From NCBI RefSeq assembly GCF_019977395.1, contig NZ_AP024660.1, positions 1,612,001 to 1,676,000 on the forward strand: a stretch of 64,000 nucleotides of DNA, read 5' to 3'. The DNA is from Arthrobacter sp. NicSoilC5 (GTDB taxonomy: Bacteria > Actinomycetota > Actinomycetes > Actinomycetales > Micrococcaceae). How positions within the stretch are numbered: position 1 is the first letter of the stretch; each line of letters begins with the position of its first letter. Both the position numbers and the translations under genes were made by a program. Shown in pieces: positions 55,835 through 64,000 of this stretch. The notes below the pieces were generated by a model. That model was not told the DNA's origin and did no database searches. It saw only the letters and a program-made list of their open reading frames with translations.

Positions 55835-55866
55835 GCTTGCCCGGACCATCACTGGTCCGGGCAAGC
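55835..55866. other. Perfect hairpin between rpsK and rpoA
   Basis: GCTTGCCCGGACCA (55835-55848) and TGGTCCGGGCAAGC (55853-55866) form a 14-bp perfect stem with a TCAC loop. There is no U-tract on the minus strand. It lies at the place where rpsD is missing and could be an attenuator, a processing site or a regulatory protein site. Confidence 0.7.
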
Positions 55867-55884
55867 TCCTGCTGCGGAAAAGAA

Positions 55885-56286
55885 TTAGACGCGGCGGCGC
55901 TTCGGCGGGCGGCAGCCGTTGTGCGCTGCGGGGGTGACGTCCTGGATGGAGCCAACCTCGAGGCCTGCGGCCTGCAGCGAACGGATGGCGGTTTCGCGTC
56001 CGGAACCCGGTCCCTTGACGAAAACGTCTACCTTGCGCATGCCGTGCTCCTGCGCACGCTTGGCAGCGGCTTCGGCAGCCATCTGCGCAGCGAACGGGGT
56101 GGACTTGCGCGAGCCCTTGAAGCCAACCTCACCGGAGGAAGCCCAGGAAATGACAGCGCCGGTCGGATCCGTGATGGAAACGATGGTGTTGTTAAAGGTG
56201 CTCTTGATGTGCGCCTGGCCAAGCGCGATATTCTTCTTGTCCTTCTTACGCGGCTTGCGAACCGCGCCACGAGTCTTCGGGGGCAT
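55885..56286 (-). CDS. rpsK: 30S ribosomal protein S11
   Basis: 133 residues; core [38 protein letters not shown] and the conserved end [15 protein letters not shown] start. Follows rpsM by 54 bp. Confidence 0.97.
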   Translation of the reverse strand: MPPKTRGAVRKPRKKDKKNIALGQAHIKSTFNNTIVSITDPTGAVISWASSGEVGFKGSRKSTPFAAQMAAEAAAKRAQEHGMRKVDVFVKGPGSGRETAIRSLQAAGLEVGSIQDVTPAAHNGCRPPKRRRV

Positions 56287-56340
56287 TTTTTCTCCTACAG
56301 AAAGTTATTGGGGAAAGTCCGTAAATCCCGAGCGGGGATT

Positions 56341-56715
56341 TTAACGGGCCTTCTTCTTGCCGGCGACGGTACGCTTCGGGCCCTTGCGGGTACGTGCGTT
56401 GGTCTTCGTACGCTGACCGCGTACGGGCAGGCCCTTGCGGTGGCGCAGGCCTTCGTAGCTGCCGATTTCAACCTTGCGGCGGATATCTGCTGCTACTTCG
56501 CGGCGAAGGTCACCCTCAACCTTGTAGTTGCCTTCAATGTAGTCACGCAGCTCAACCAGCTGGGCGTCAGTCAGGTCCTTGACGCGGACGTCAGCGCTGA
56601 TGCCAGTGGCAGCCAGGGTTTCGTGTGCACGGGTCTTGCCCACGCCGTAGATGTAAGTAAGCGCAATTTCCAGCCGCTTTTCGCGGGGAATGTCTACGCC
56701 AGCGAGACGAGCCAT
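56341..56715 (-). CDS. rpsM: 30S ribosomal protein S13
   Basis: 124 residues; [20 protein letters not shown] at the N-terminus, [20 protein letters not shown] and a basic C-terminal tail. ATG with AAGGAG upstream. Confidence 0.97.
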   Translation of the reverse strand: MARLAGVDIPREKRLEIALTYIYGVGKTRAHETLAATGISADVRVKDLTDAQLVELRDYIEGNYKVEGDLRREVAADIRRKVEIGSYEGLRHRKGLPVRGQRTKTNARTRKGPKRTVAGKKKAR

Positions 56716-56862
56716 AGTGGCAGTACTCCTTGATAAACCGGAGGTCGTAGGCAGTACACCCGCACGTTCCGTGCGGCCCCAGCCTCCGACCGGGGGTTAG
56801 CTGTCCGGACTCTTTCGAGCTCAATGTTCCAGATCAGCTTGTGCTGCCTTTATTTACTTGCG

Positions 56863-56898
56863 TGGGTTAGCAACCCAGGATTTCCTTCAGGGAAGGAA
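56863..56898. other. Two hairpins just after rpmJ
   Basis: TTCCTTC-AGG-GAAGGAA (56882-56898) and TGGGTT-AGC-AACCCA (56863-56877) are perfect short inverted repeats directly downstream of rpmJ on the minus strand. They may attenuate transcription or protect mRNA between rpmJ and rpsM; no U-tract is present. Confidence 0.55.
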
Positions 56899-56899
56899 A

Positions 56900-57013
56900 T
56901 TAGCCCTGGCGCTGCTTGTGGCGCGGGTTCTCGCAGATCACCATGACCCGGCCATTACGGCGGATCACTTTGCACTTTTCGCAGATCTGCTTGACGCTCG
57001 GCTTGACCTTCAT
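56900..57013 (-). CDS. rpmJ: 50S ribosomal protein L36
   Basis: A 37-residue protein: [19 protein letters not shown], then [18 protein letters not shown], with the zinc ligands Cys, Cys, Cys and His all present (zinc-binding C+ form). ATG at 57011-57013 with AAAGGA upstream. It lies between infA and rpsM in the usual order. Confidence 0.95.
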   Translation of the reverse strand: MKVKPSVKQICEKCKVIRRNGRVMVICENPRHKQRQG

Positions 57014-57084
57014 GGCGTTCCTTTGCGTGTAGCAGTTTGGTCAACTGGAGCAGCAGTCAGTTTGCACTGCCGCCGCCCAGCAAT

Positions 57085-57306
57085 TTACTTGTAGCGGTAG
57101 ACGATACGACCACGGGTGAGGTCGTACGGGCTCAGCTCCACCACTACGCGGTCCTCAGGGAGGATTCGGATGTAGTGCTGACGCATCTTTCCAGAGATGT
57201 GTGCCAGAACGATGTGCTTGTTGGTGAGCTCAACGCGAAACATCGCGTTAGGCAGCGCCTCGGTCACAACGCCTTCGATCTCAATGACCCCGTCCTTCTT
57301 GGCCAT
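57085..57306 (-). CDS. infA: Translation initiation factor IF-1
   Basis: A 73-residue S1/OB-fold factor that binds the ribosomal A site during initiation. The sequence [20 protein letters not shown] through [15 protein letters not shown] is typical. ATG at 57304-57306; upstream in-frame extension is not needed. First gene of the infA-rpmJ-rpsM-rpsK-rpoA-rplQ-truA run. Confidence 0.97.
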   Translation of the reverse strand: MAKKDGVIEIEGVVTEALPNAMFRVELTNKHIVLAHISGKMRQHYIRILPEDRVVVELSPYDLTRGRIVYRYK

Positions 57307-57477
57307 ACCCTCCGCTAACTGTTGTTGCCGCAGCCCCGCCGGATAGCACCGGGCATGACCACGAACGTTTTTGTTGGATCGATTGCCGTCTCCAGGCCCA
57401 AAAGGGCGTGGCAGTCCAGACAACCAACAAACAACACTACCCTGTTGGCCGGTAAAAGTTAAATCGGCCATAGTAGC

Positions 57478-58413
57478 CTACGCGGTGCGGTACGCACCAT
57501 ATTCGCCGGCCGGAGTGCTCACGGCACCAGCCGCGGCCACGCCGTCCAGGATGGCCAAACGGACGACGTCGGCTGCCGCGCTTTGGAGCGTGATGAGACT
57601 GACCTGGCGGGCAGCGTCGTCGGAGCGGTCGAGTGCCACAGCACCGGTTGCCAGGCAGAAGACTGTGTCCCCGTCGGCCAGGGTATGGCTCGGGTTCAGC
57701 GCCCGGGCAATCCCGGCATGGGAAGCAGAGGCAGTCCTTTTACATTCGGCCACATCAAGAACGGCATTGGTGGCCACAACGACAAGAGTGGTGTTAAGGG
57801 GCGGCGGTTCAGTGGTCTCCACGGAGAACTGCACCGCTGGTTCAAACGGGAGTCCGAGTGCGTTGACTATGGCCAGGGCTCCGACCACAACCCCGTTCCC
57901 GAGCGTGGCCGACGCTGTGCCAACTCCCCCTTTATATTGCCCCCGGCCGATCAGTGCCCCGGTGCCGGCACCCACGTTGCCCCGTCCGGTGTCGTGGCCC
58001 TCCTTTTGTGCTGCCGCGGCGGCCGTTGCCGCGTAGCCCATGTCCGGCGTCGGCCGTGCGGCGAAGTTCCCGCCCCTGCCGAGGTCGAAGATGGCCGCGG
58101 CGGGGACTATGGGCACCACTCCCCCGGGAACGGCAAAGCCGCGGCCGTTTTCCTCGCACCAGCGCTGCGCGCCCGCAGCGGACGCCAGCCCATAGGCGCT
58201 GCCGCCCGTGAGGACCAGGGCGTCCACGGTGCCGACCAGGGTGGTGGGGTCAAGGGCGTCCGTTTCGTGCGTCGCCGGGCCGCCGCCCTGGACATCCACC
58301 GAGCCCACCGTGCCCGGCGGCGGCAGCACAACCGTAACGCCCGTCAGCCAGCCGTCCGTGTCCTTCTGGACGTGGCCCACGCGGATGCCCGGGACATCGG
58401 TAATGGTTCCCAT
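57478..58413 (-). CDS. P1-family (DmpA/NylC-type) self-cleaving peptidase/hydrolase
   Basis: 311 residues, Ntn-like P1 (S58) family, whose members cut themselves and use the new N-terminal Ser or Thr as nucleophile on small amides. Motifs: TDVPGIRVGHVQKDTDGWLT, VDALVLTGGSAYGLASAAG and KGGVGTASATLGNGVVVGAL. Thr in GGVGTAS is the likely nucleophile, as in NylC of Arthrobacter. ATG at 58411-58413 begins right before the domain. The substrate is unknown. Divergent from ugpA. Confidence 0.85.
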   Translation of the reverse strand: MGTITDVPGIRVGHVQKDTDGWLTGVTVVLPPPGTVGSVDVQGGGPATHETDALDPTTLVGTVDALVLTGGSAYGLASAAGAQRWCEENGRGFAVPGGVVPIVPAAAIFDLGRGGNFAARPTPDMGYAATAAAAAQKEGHDTGRGNVGAGTGALIGRGQYKGGVGTASATLGNGVVVGALAIVNALGLPFEPAVQFSVETTEPPPLNTTLVVVATNAVLDVAECKRTASASHAGIARALNPSHTLADGDTVFCLATGAVALDRSDDAARQVSLITLQSAAADVVRLAILDGVAAAGAVSTPAGEYGAYRTA

Positions 58414-58628
58414 GCCCCTATTGTCCCCTCCGCTGGCGCGCCCCTGCCGCAACGGCGAACTTTATGCGAGACTGCAATCAACACAGCGTTAACGGGCGAC
58501 GAAGCCTTGGATAACAGTTCCCTGACAAGGGCATATGCGGGTTTCAGCCCCCTGACGGTCTGGTGTAGTAGTCCCTAGATCAAGCCAGGGCCGGCCACGA
58601 GCAGGCTCCCAACCCGGGAGAGACACGC

Positions 58629-59588
58629 ATGACCCGTCAACTCGCCCAGCACCCCGCCACCCAACCCAAGAGGCCCCCGGGGCGTTCGGCAAAAGTTCCA
58701 CGACGGCGGTGGACCGCAAGGACCCGCCGCGACTTCTTTGTTTTCCTTGCCATGGCGCTGCCCAACCTGGTGCTGATCGCCGTCTTCACCTACCGGCCGC
58801 TGTTCAGCAACATGTACTACTCCACGCTGGACTGGACCCTCGGTTCCCCCACCGCCAGCGTGGTGGGCTTCGCCAACTACGTCACCTTCTTCACCAGCAA
58901 CGATGCCCCGAAAGTCCTGGGCACCACCGCAGTGTTCACGCTGGTGACGGTGGGCGGCTCCATGATCCTGGGCCTGCTGGTTGCGCTGGCCTTGAACGCG
59001 AAGGTCCGCGGCACCACGTTCGCGCGCTCCGCCGTCTTTGCCCCCTACGTCCTCTCCGGCGTCGGCGTGGGCCTGGTGTGGCTGTTCATTTTTGATCCGG
59101 GCTACGGCGTCCTGGCCTGGCTGCTCCGGGGCATCGGGCAGCAGAGCCCGCAGTGGATCAACGATCCCCAGCTGTCGCTGGTCATGGTGATCCTGGTTTA
59201 CGTGTGGAAGAACCTGGGCTACTGCGCGGTGGTGTACCTCGCCGGGCTCCAGTCGCTTCCGCAGGAGGTCATGGAGGCGGCGTCCCTCGACGGTGCCAAC
59301 GGGTTCCGCCGCTTCGTCAGCATCTCGCTGCCGCTGCTGTCCCCCACCACGTTCTTCCTCCTGATCACCACCATGCTCAGCTCGCTGCAGGCCTTCGACC
59401 TCATCCGGATCATGACACCCCTGGGCACCGGCACCAGCACCCTGATCTACGAGGCCTACCTCCAGGCCTTCGGGGCCTACAACAGGGCCGGCTACTCAGC
59501 GGCCATCTCGGTGGTCCTGTTTGCCATCCTCCTGGTGATCACCGTGCTCCAGCTGCGGTTCGTGGAACGAAAGGTTCATTACTCGTGA
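58629..59588 (+). CDS. ugpA: ABC sugar/glycerophosphate importer permease (UgpA-like)
   Basis: 319 residues, about six membrane helices, MalF/UgpA family with the ATPase-contact EAA loop EVMEAASLDGANGFRRFVSI. A basic, Pro-rich N-terminus precedes the first helix. GGGAGAG lies 6 bases before the ATG. First gene of ugpA-ugpE-ugpB; no ATPase gene is present, so a shared MsiK/UgpC-type ATPase elsewhere is expected. Confidence 0.85.
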   Translation: MTRQLAQHPATQPKRPPGRSAKVPRRRWTARTRRDFFVFLAMALPNLVLIAVFTYRPLFSNMYYSTLDWTLGSPTASVVGFANYVTFFTSNDAPKVLGTTAVFTLVTVGGSMILGLLVALALNAKVRGTTFARSAVFAPYVLSGVGVGLVWLFIFDPGYGVLAWLLRGIGQQSPQWINDPQLSLVMVILVYVWKNLGYCAVVYLAGLQSLPQEVMEAASLDGANGFRRFVSISLPLLSPTTFFLLITTMLSSLQAFDLIRIMTPLGTGTSTLIYEAYLQAFGAYNRAGYSAAISVVLFAILLVITVLQLRFVERKVHYS

Positions 59589-60505
59589 CATCCCTATCAC
59601 CGGTGAGCCCGGACCCCGCCGCCCCGGCCATCGCCGCACCGGATCCCGGCCTTCGCCGCGACCGGCCGTTCTCCCGGCGGAACCTTGTCCAGACCGTGGT
59701 GGGCGGCTACCTGCCGCTGCTGATCGCCACGCTGGTGGTGTTCCTGCCCCTCCTGTGGATGGTGCTCAGCTCCTTCAAGCAATCGGGCGAAATCGTCACC
59801 ACCGACCTGAAGATCCTTCCGGAAAGCCTGAACCTGGAGAACTACCGGACCGCCATGACTACGGTCCCCTTCGGGCAGTTCTTCCTGAACAGCACCATCG
59901 TCACCCTGTCAGGGGCAACCATCAAGGTGCTCCTGGCCATCCTGACGGCGTACGCCCTGGTCTTTGTCCGCTTCCCGTTCCGGAACTTCATCTTCCTGCT
60001 GATCCTGGTGGCCCTCATGGTGCCGCCGCAGGTATCCATCCTGCCCAACTTCATCCTGATCGCTGGGATCGGCGGGAAGAACACCCTGTGGGGCATCATC
60101 CTGCCCGGCCTTGGCACCGCGTTCGGCACGTTCCTGCTGCGGCAGCACTTCCGTACCCTGCCCGCCTCCATTCTCGAATCTGCAGAGATGGACGGTGCCG
60201 GCCACTGGCGCCGGCTGTGGCAGATCGTGGTCCCCGTCTCCGTGCCTTCCATTGCCACGGTGGCCCTGGTGACCATCGTGACCGAATGGAACGACTACAT
60301 CTGGCCGCTGATCATCACGGACCGGCCGGAAACCATGACCTTGCCGGTCGGCCTCACCCTCCTGCAGAACAACGAGAGCAACGCCGCCGGCTGGGGTGTC
60401 CTCATGGCCGGGGCAGTCCTGGTCATCGTCCCCATCCTGATCATCTTCGCGGCCCTGCAGCGCTACATCGTGGCGGGCCTCACCCAAGGCAGCGTGACCG
60501 GCTAA
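59585..60505 (+). CDS. ugpE: ABC sugar/glycerophosphate importer permease (UgpE-like)
   Basis: 306 residues, MalG/UgpE family with six helices and the EAA loop SILESAEMDGAGHWRRLWQI. The GTG at 59585 overlaps the ugpA stop by 4 bp; the frame is open upstream to 59153 but that part lies inside ugpA. The N-terminus is Pro/Ala-rich before the first helix. Confidence 0.86.
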   Translation: MTSLSPVSPDPAAPAIAAPDPGLRRDRPFSRRNLVQTVVGGYLPLLIATLVVFLPLLWMVLSSFKQSGEIVTTDLKILPESLNLENYRTAMTTVPFGQFFLNSTIVTLSGATIKVLLAILTAYALVFVRFPFRNFIFLLILVALMVPPQVSILPNFILIAGIGGKNTLWGIILPGLGTAFGTFLLRQHFRTLPASILESAEMDGAGHWRRLWQIVVPVSVPSIATVALVTIVTEWNDYIWPLIITDRPETMTLPVGLTLLQNNESNAAGWGVLMAGAVLVIVPILIIFAALQRYIVAGLTQGSVTG

Positions 60506-60579
60506 GCCGCCGGCCGCCGTCGTAGTACCCAACCTCCAAGTACTCCCCCTTCCGCAGGCAACAACCGAAAGGAACTGTC

Positions 60580-61929
60580 ATGACACTTCACCTGGACCGG
60601 AGGCACTTCCTGGGCCTGGCAGGGCTCACCGCCTCTGCCGCAGCCCTGGCCGCATGCGGCGGACCTTCTACAAGCGGCGGTGGACAGGCGACGTCCCAGG
60701 CGGCCGATATCGACTTCAGCGGCGTGAAGCCCGCTGCCAAGATCGACTTCTGGTCCAGCCACCCCGGACAGTCCCAGGATGTGGAAAAGAGCCTGATCGA
60801 GAAGTTCCAGGCCAAGAACCCGGGCATCGCCGTCAACCTGGTCACCGCCGGCGCCAACTACGAGGAAATCGCCCAGAAGTTCCAGACCGCACAGGCAGCC
60901 AAGTCCGGCCTCCCGGGTGTCGTTGTCCTTTCCGACGTGTGGTGGTTCCGGTACTACACCAACGGCAGCATCATTCCGGTGGACAGCCTGACCAAGCAGC
61001 TGAACATGAAGATGGACGACTTCCAGCAGTCACTGGTCAATGACTACAAATACGACGGCAAGCAGTGGGCCCTGCCCTACGGCCGGTCAACGCCGCTGTT
61101 CTACTACAACAAGGACCACTTCGCGGCAGCCGGAATCCCGGACCGGGCTCCCAAGACCTGGCAGGAATTCGGCGAGTGGGCACCCAAGCTGAAGGCAAGC
61201 TCCGGCGCCCAGTACGCCTACATCTATCCGGCTCTGGCCGGCTATGCGGGCTGGACCCTGCAGAACATGCTCTGGGGCTGGGGCGGTGGCTGGTCCAAGG
61301 AATGGGACATCACCTGCGACTCCGCCGAATCCGTCGCCGCGCTGCAGTGGGCCCAGGACTCGATCTACAAGGACAAGTGGGCGGGTGTCTCGTCCAAGGA
61401 AGCGGCCGACGATTTCTCCGCAGGCCTGACCTCGGCCACCATCGCCTCCACGGGCTCGCTGCTGGGCATCCTGAAGTCGGCCAAGTTCAACGTGGGTGTT
61501 GGCTTCCTGCCCGGCGGCCCCAAGGCGACCTCCAACGTCTGCCCCACGGGTGGTGCAGGCCTGGGCATCCCCAGCGGCATTTCCAAGGAGGAACAGCTGG
61601 CCGCCGGGATGTTCCTGGACTTCGTCACCCAACCGGAGAGCACCGCGGAGTTCTCCGCCGCCACCGGCTACATGCCCACCCGCAAGTCGGCCGACATGAA
61701 GGCGGTCCTGGCCAAGACGCCGCAGATCCAGACCGCAGTGGACCAGCTCGCGGTGACCAAGGTCCAGGACAACGCCCGCGTGTTCCTGCCGGGTGCTGAC
61801 CAGGAGATGGCAAAGGCCGCTGCGAAGATCCTCACCCAGCAAGGCGACGTCAAGTCCACCATGACGGACCTGAAGACCACCCTGCAGGGTATCTACGACC
61901 GGGACGTGAAGCCGAAGCTGAAGTCCTAG
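60580..61929 (+). CDS. ugpB: ABC importer solute-binding lipoprotein (UgpB-like)
   Basis: 449 residues, extracytoplasmic binding protein. The signal DRRHFLGLAGLTASAAALAA has a weak RR-like pattern and a lipobox (LAACGG). The UgpB-type features GRSTPLFYYNKDHFAAAGIP and ASTGSLLGILKSAKFNVGVG suggest glycerol-3-phosphate or a glycerophosphodiester as ligand; that is family inference. AAAGGA precedes the ATG. Last gene of the operon, followed by a terminator. Confidence 0.84.
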   Translation: MTLHLDRRHFLGLAGLTASAAALAACGGPSTSGGGQATSQAADIDFSGVKPAAKIDFWSSHPGQSQDVEKSLIEKFQAKNPGIAVNLVTAGANYEEIAQKFQTAQAAKSGLPGVVVLSDVWWFRYYTNGSIIPVDSLTKQLNMKMDDFQQSLVNDYKYDGKQWALPYGRSTPLFYYNKDHFAAAGIPDRAPKTWQEFGEWAPKLKASSGAQYAYIYPALAGYAGWTLQNMLWGWGGGWSKEWDITCDSAESVAALQWAQDSIYKDKWAGVSSKEAADDFSAGLTSATIASTGSLLGILKSAKFNVGVGFLPGGPKATSNVCPTGGAGLGIPSGISKEEQLAAGMFLDFVTQPESTAEFSAATGYMPTRKSADMKAVLAKTPQIQTAVDQLAVTKVQDNARVFLPGADQEMAKAAAKILTQQGDVKSTMTDLKTTLQGIYDRDVKPKLKS

Positions 61930-61943
61930 CCGCTGTCGAAACG

Positions 61944-61989
61944 CAAAAGCCCTGGCGGGACCCGGATCCGGGTCCTGCCAGGGCTTTTG
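61944..61989. terminator. Bidirectional terminator between ugpB and map
   Basis: CAAAAGCCCTGGCGGGACCC pairs with the complementary GGGTCCTGCCAGGGCTTTTG, a stem of over 20 bp with T-runs on both strands. It lies between convergent stops at 61929 and 62037. Confidence 0.92.
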
Positions 61990-62036
61990 TGCGTCACGCA
62001 GGAAAATGCGCGTCGAAGAAGGGGAAGCGTGTCCCC

Positions 62037-62864
62037 TTAGGGAATCGGCACCGGGGTGACGCCCAGGGGCACCAGGTGCTCCGCACCGCCGTCGGGCGCC
62101 GACAGCACCCAGATGCCCTTCTCGTGCACTGCCACGGAGTGCTCCCACTGGCAGGAGCGCTTCCCGTCGGTGGTTACCACGGTCCAGTCATCCTCCAGGA
62201 CTGCGGTCTCGATGCCGCCCCGGACCAGCATGGGTTCAATGGCAAGGCACAGGCCCGGCTTGATCTTGGGGCCGCGGTGGTTGGTGCGGTAGTTCAGGAC
62301 GTCCGGGGCCATGTGCATCTCGGAGCCGATGCCGTGGCCCACGTAGTCCTCCAGGATGCCCAGCGGCTTGCCGGGGACGGAGGAGACGTAGTCGTCAATG
62401 GCGGCGCCGATGTCCCCAACGTGCGAACCGCCGGCCAGAGCGGCGATCCCCCGCCACATGGCGGCCTGGGTGACGTCCGAGAGGCGCTGGTCCTCGGGGT
62501 CCGCTGTTCCCACGATCACCGTGCGCGCGGAATCCGAGTGCCAGCCGTTGACGATCGCGCCGCCATCGATGGAGATGATGTCGCCGTCCTGCAGGACGCG
62601 GCTGCCCGGAATGCCGTGCACCACTTCCTCATTGACGGACGTGCAGATGGTCGCCGGGAAGCCGTGGTAGCCCAGGAAGTTGGACTTGGCGCCTGCCTCG
62701 TTGAGGACGGCGGCGAAGACATCGTCCAGGTGCTTGGTGGTGACCCCCGGCACCGCGGCGGCAACGGCGGCATCCAGTGCACGGCTGAGGACCAGGCCGG
62801 CCTCGTGCATGGTGCGCATCTGGGCGTTGTTCTTGTATTCGATGCGGGGCTGGCCGAAGGCCAT
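62037..62864 (-). CDS. map: Type I methionine aminopeptidase
   Basis: Removes N-terminal Met from new proteins; about 275 residues. Metal ligands appear in ISIDGGAIVNGWHSDSARTV (two Asp), GHGIGSEMHMAP (His) and LAIEPMLVRGG (Glu). The frame is open 5 codons further up, but the ATG at 62862-62864 (MAFGQPRIEYK) has AAGGA about 7 bases upstream and is preferred. Confidence 0.94.
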   Translation of the reverse strand: MAFGQPRIEYKNNAQMRTMHEAGLVLSRALDAAVAAAVPGVTTKHLDDVFAAVLNEAGAKSNFLGYHGFPATICTSVNEEVVHGIPGSRVLQDGDIISIDGGAIVNGWHSDSARTVIVGTADPEDQRLSDVTQAAMWRGIAALAGGSHVGDIGAAIDDYVSSVPGKPLGILEDYVGHGIGSEMHMAPDVLNYRTNHRGPKIKPGLCLAIEPMLVRGGIETAVLEDDWTVVTTDGKRSCQWEHSVAVHEKGIWVLSAPDGGAEHLVPLGVTPVPIP

Positions 62865-62885
62865 GATGTTTCCTTTCAAATGGCT

Positions 62886-62916
62886 GAGGCTCCTCCCGGA
62901 TGCCGGGAGGAGCCTC
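62886..62916 (-). terminator. Hairpin between adk and map
   Basis: GAGGCTCCTCCCGG (62886-62899) pairs perfectly with CCGGGAGGAGCCTC (62903-62916). It lies 21 bp past the adk stop and 21 bp before the map ATG, so it can partly end the secY-adk message or attenuate map. There is no strong U-tract. Confidence 0.6.
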
Positions 62917-62937
62917 GATAAAACCGGGCGCCTTGGG

Positions 62938-63516
62938 TCAGGCGGCCTGTGCGGCCTTGATGGCCTGCATCACGCGGTTGGTAACTTCGTCGATCGGACC
63001 GATTCCGTCAACCTTGGTGAGGATGCCGCGGTCGGCGTACTTCGCCACCACAGCTTCGGTCTGCTCGTGGTAGAGGTCCAGGCGGTGGCGGATGACGGCT
63101 TCGTTGTCGTCGCTCCGGCCCGTTTCCTTGGCCCGGCCCAGAAGGCGGTGTACCAGCTCCTCGTCGTCGGCAGTCAGCTGCAGGACCACGTCGAGCTTCT
63201 CGTCGCCGTCGGCGAGGATCTCGTCCAGGTAGTCCACCTGCGCGGTGGTGCGCGGGTAGCCGTCCAGCAGGAAGCCGTTCTCGACATCGGACTCGTTCAG
63301 GCGGTCACGGACCATCTTGTTGGTCACGCTGTCCGGGACGAAGTCACCGTTGTCCATGTACTTCTTGGCCTCGACGCCGAGCGGGGTTTCGCCCTTCACG
63401 TTGGCACGGAAGATGTCGCCGGTGGAGATGGCCACAACGCCAAGGCGTTCCGAAATCCGCTCCGCCTGCGTTCCTTTTCCGGAACCGGGAGGTCCAATAA
63501 TCAGCATTCTCGTCAT
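62938..63516 (-). CDS. adk: Adenylate kinase (short form)
   Basis: Balances ATP, ADP and AMP. 192 residues with P-loop MLIIGPPGSGKGTQAERI, AISTGDIFRANV, GFLLDGYPRTTAQ and RHRLDLYHEQT; the LID insertion of long-form enzymes is missing, as is usual in actinobacteria. The ATG at 63514-63516 overlaps the secY TGA by 4 bp, so it is coupled to secY. Confidence 0.96.
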   Translation of the reverse strand: MTRMLIIGPPGSGKGTQAERISERLGVVAISTGDIFRANVKGETPLGVEAKKYMDNGDFVPDSVTNKMVRDRLNESDVENGFLLDGYPRTTAQVDYLDEILADGDEKLDVVLQLTADDEELVHRLLGRAKETGRSDDNEAVIRHRLDLYHEQTEAVVAKYADRGILTKVDGIGPIDEVTNRVMQAIKAAQAA

Positions 63517-64000
63517 CGCAAAAGCCCTTCGTAGTGACGTTGTTGTAGCTGCGCATCAATCTGCTTTACGGTCTCCAACCCAACGCCCACCATGATCAGG
63601 ATCGAGGTGCCACCGAACGGGAAGTTCTGGTTTGCGTTGATCAGCACGAGTGCCACCAGCGGGATCAGTGCCACGAAGCCCAGGTAGAGGGCGCCGGGCA
63701 GGGTGATCCGTGAGAGCACGTACTGCAGGTAATCAGCGGTCGGCCTGCCGGCGCGGATACCTGGGATGAAGCCGCCGTACTTCTTCATGTTGTCTGAGAC
63801 TTCTTCAGGGTTGAAGGTAATCGCGACGTAGAAGTAGGTGAAGAACACGATCAGGACGAAATAAACCGCCATGTAGATCGGGTGGTCACCGCGGGTGAGG
63901 TTGTTGTTGATCCACTCAACCCACGGTTGCATTGGCTCGCCGTTCCGGGGCTGGTTGAACTGAGCGATCAGCCCGGGAATGTAGAGCATGGAGGAAGCGA
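63513..64000 (-). CDS. secY: Protein translocase subunit SecY, C-terminal part (cut by window edge)
   Basis: The central channel protein of the Sec translocon. Only the last 162 or so codons are inside the window; the frame is open to the edge (ASSMLYIPGLIAQFNQPRNG at the left end). C-terminal helices and the loop VSDNMKKYGGFIPGIRAGRP are typical of SecY. Its stop overlaps the adk ATG by 4 bp. Confidence 0.96.
   Translation of the reverse strand, partial: ASSMLYIPGLIAQFNQPRNGEPMQPWVEWINNNLTRGDHPIYMAVYFVLIVFFTYFYVAITFNPEEVSDNMKKYGGFIPGIRAGRPTADYLQYVLSRITLPGALYLGFVALIPLVALVLINANQNFPFGGTSILIMVGVGLETVKQIDAQLQQRHYEGLLR

Overview
The window is chromosomal DNA from a high-GC Gram-positive actinobacterium, most likely a member of the Micrococcaceae close to Arthrobacter/Pseudarthrobacter. 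Support comes from the GC-rich codon usage, frequent GTG starts and 4-bp ATGA/GTGA overlaps, the mycothiol gene mshA, an actinobacterial myo-inositol-phosphate synthase, the treX/Y/Z trehalose route, an ABC sugar importer without its own ATPase, and the order glmM..rpsI-rplM..truA-rplQ-rpoA-rpsK-rpsM-rpmJ-infA..map-adk-secY. No rRNA, tRNA, IS element, prophage or CRISPR array was seen, and no gene-free gap exceeds about 300 bp.

Layout. (1) 1-3262, minus strand: alr-tsaE-tsaB-rimI-tsaD, a tightly overlapping operon for cell-wall D-alanine and the tRNA t6A modification. (2) 3319-19118: a metabolic block with a PfkB kinase and a divergent GH4 glycosidase, mshA, fhs, a DUF559 nuclease-like gene flanked by inverted 32-bp tandem repeats, ino1, and a four-gene trehalose operon (glgX/treX-treY-treZ-aldo/keto reductase). 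(3) 19188-27632: nnr, acpS, a small membrane protein, glmS, coaA, a D,D-carboxypeptidase-like lipoprotein, mscL and glmM, so UDP-GlcNAc synthesis, cofactor synthesis and the envelope. (4) 27817-32949: a visibly less GC-rich block with a GT2-GtrA fusion and two GT-C glycosyltransferases, probably a polyprenyl-phosphate-sugar surface glycosylation system. (5) 33014-33999: rpsI and rplM. (6) 34294-50464: two complete tandem Tad/Flp pilus loci in the same gene order, served by one visible prepilin peptidase, with four Flp pilins, followed by a degenerate HPt protein. (7) 50468-53164: an OmpR-type regulator and a divergent PAS histidine kinase. (8) 53177-57306, minus strand: truA, rplQ, rpoA, rpsK, rpsM, rpmJ, infA. 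(9) 57478-61929: a P1-family peptidase and a ugpA-ugpE-ugpB importer. (10) 62037-64000, minus strand: map, adk and the 3' part of secY.

How the genes work together. Housekeeping blocks that are neighbours in other actinobacteria are separated here by accessory insertions: the metabolic block between alr and nnr, the glycosyltransferases between glmM and rpsI, and the Tad loci between rplM and truA. Ino1 supplies the inositol phosphate that MshA glycosylates in mycothiol synthesis. GlmS and GlmM supply UDP-GlcNAc to peptidoglycan and MshA. The Tad operons encode the motor (CpaF), platform (TadB/C), localisation ATPase (CpaE), SAF-domain protein (CpaB), pilins and pseudopilins of an adhesive or DNA-uptake pilus. 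The most novel-looking features are the repeat-flanked DUF559 cassette at 9051-10397 and the duplicated, diverged Tad system with its conserved tadE/tadG overlap and histidine-less HPt neighbour.
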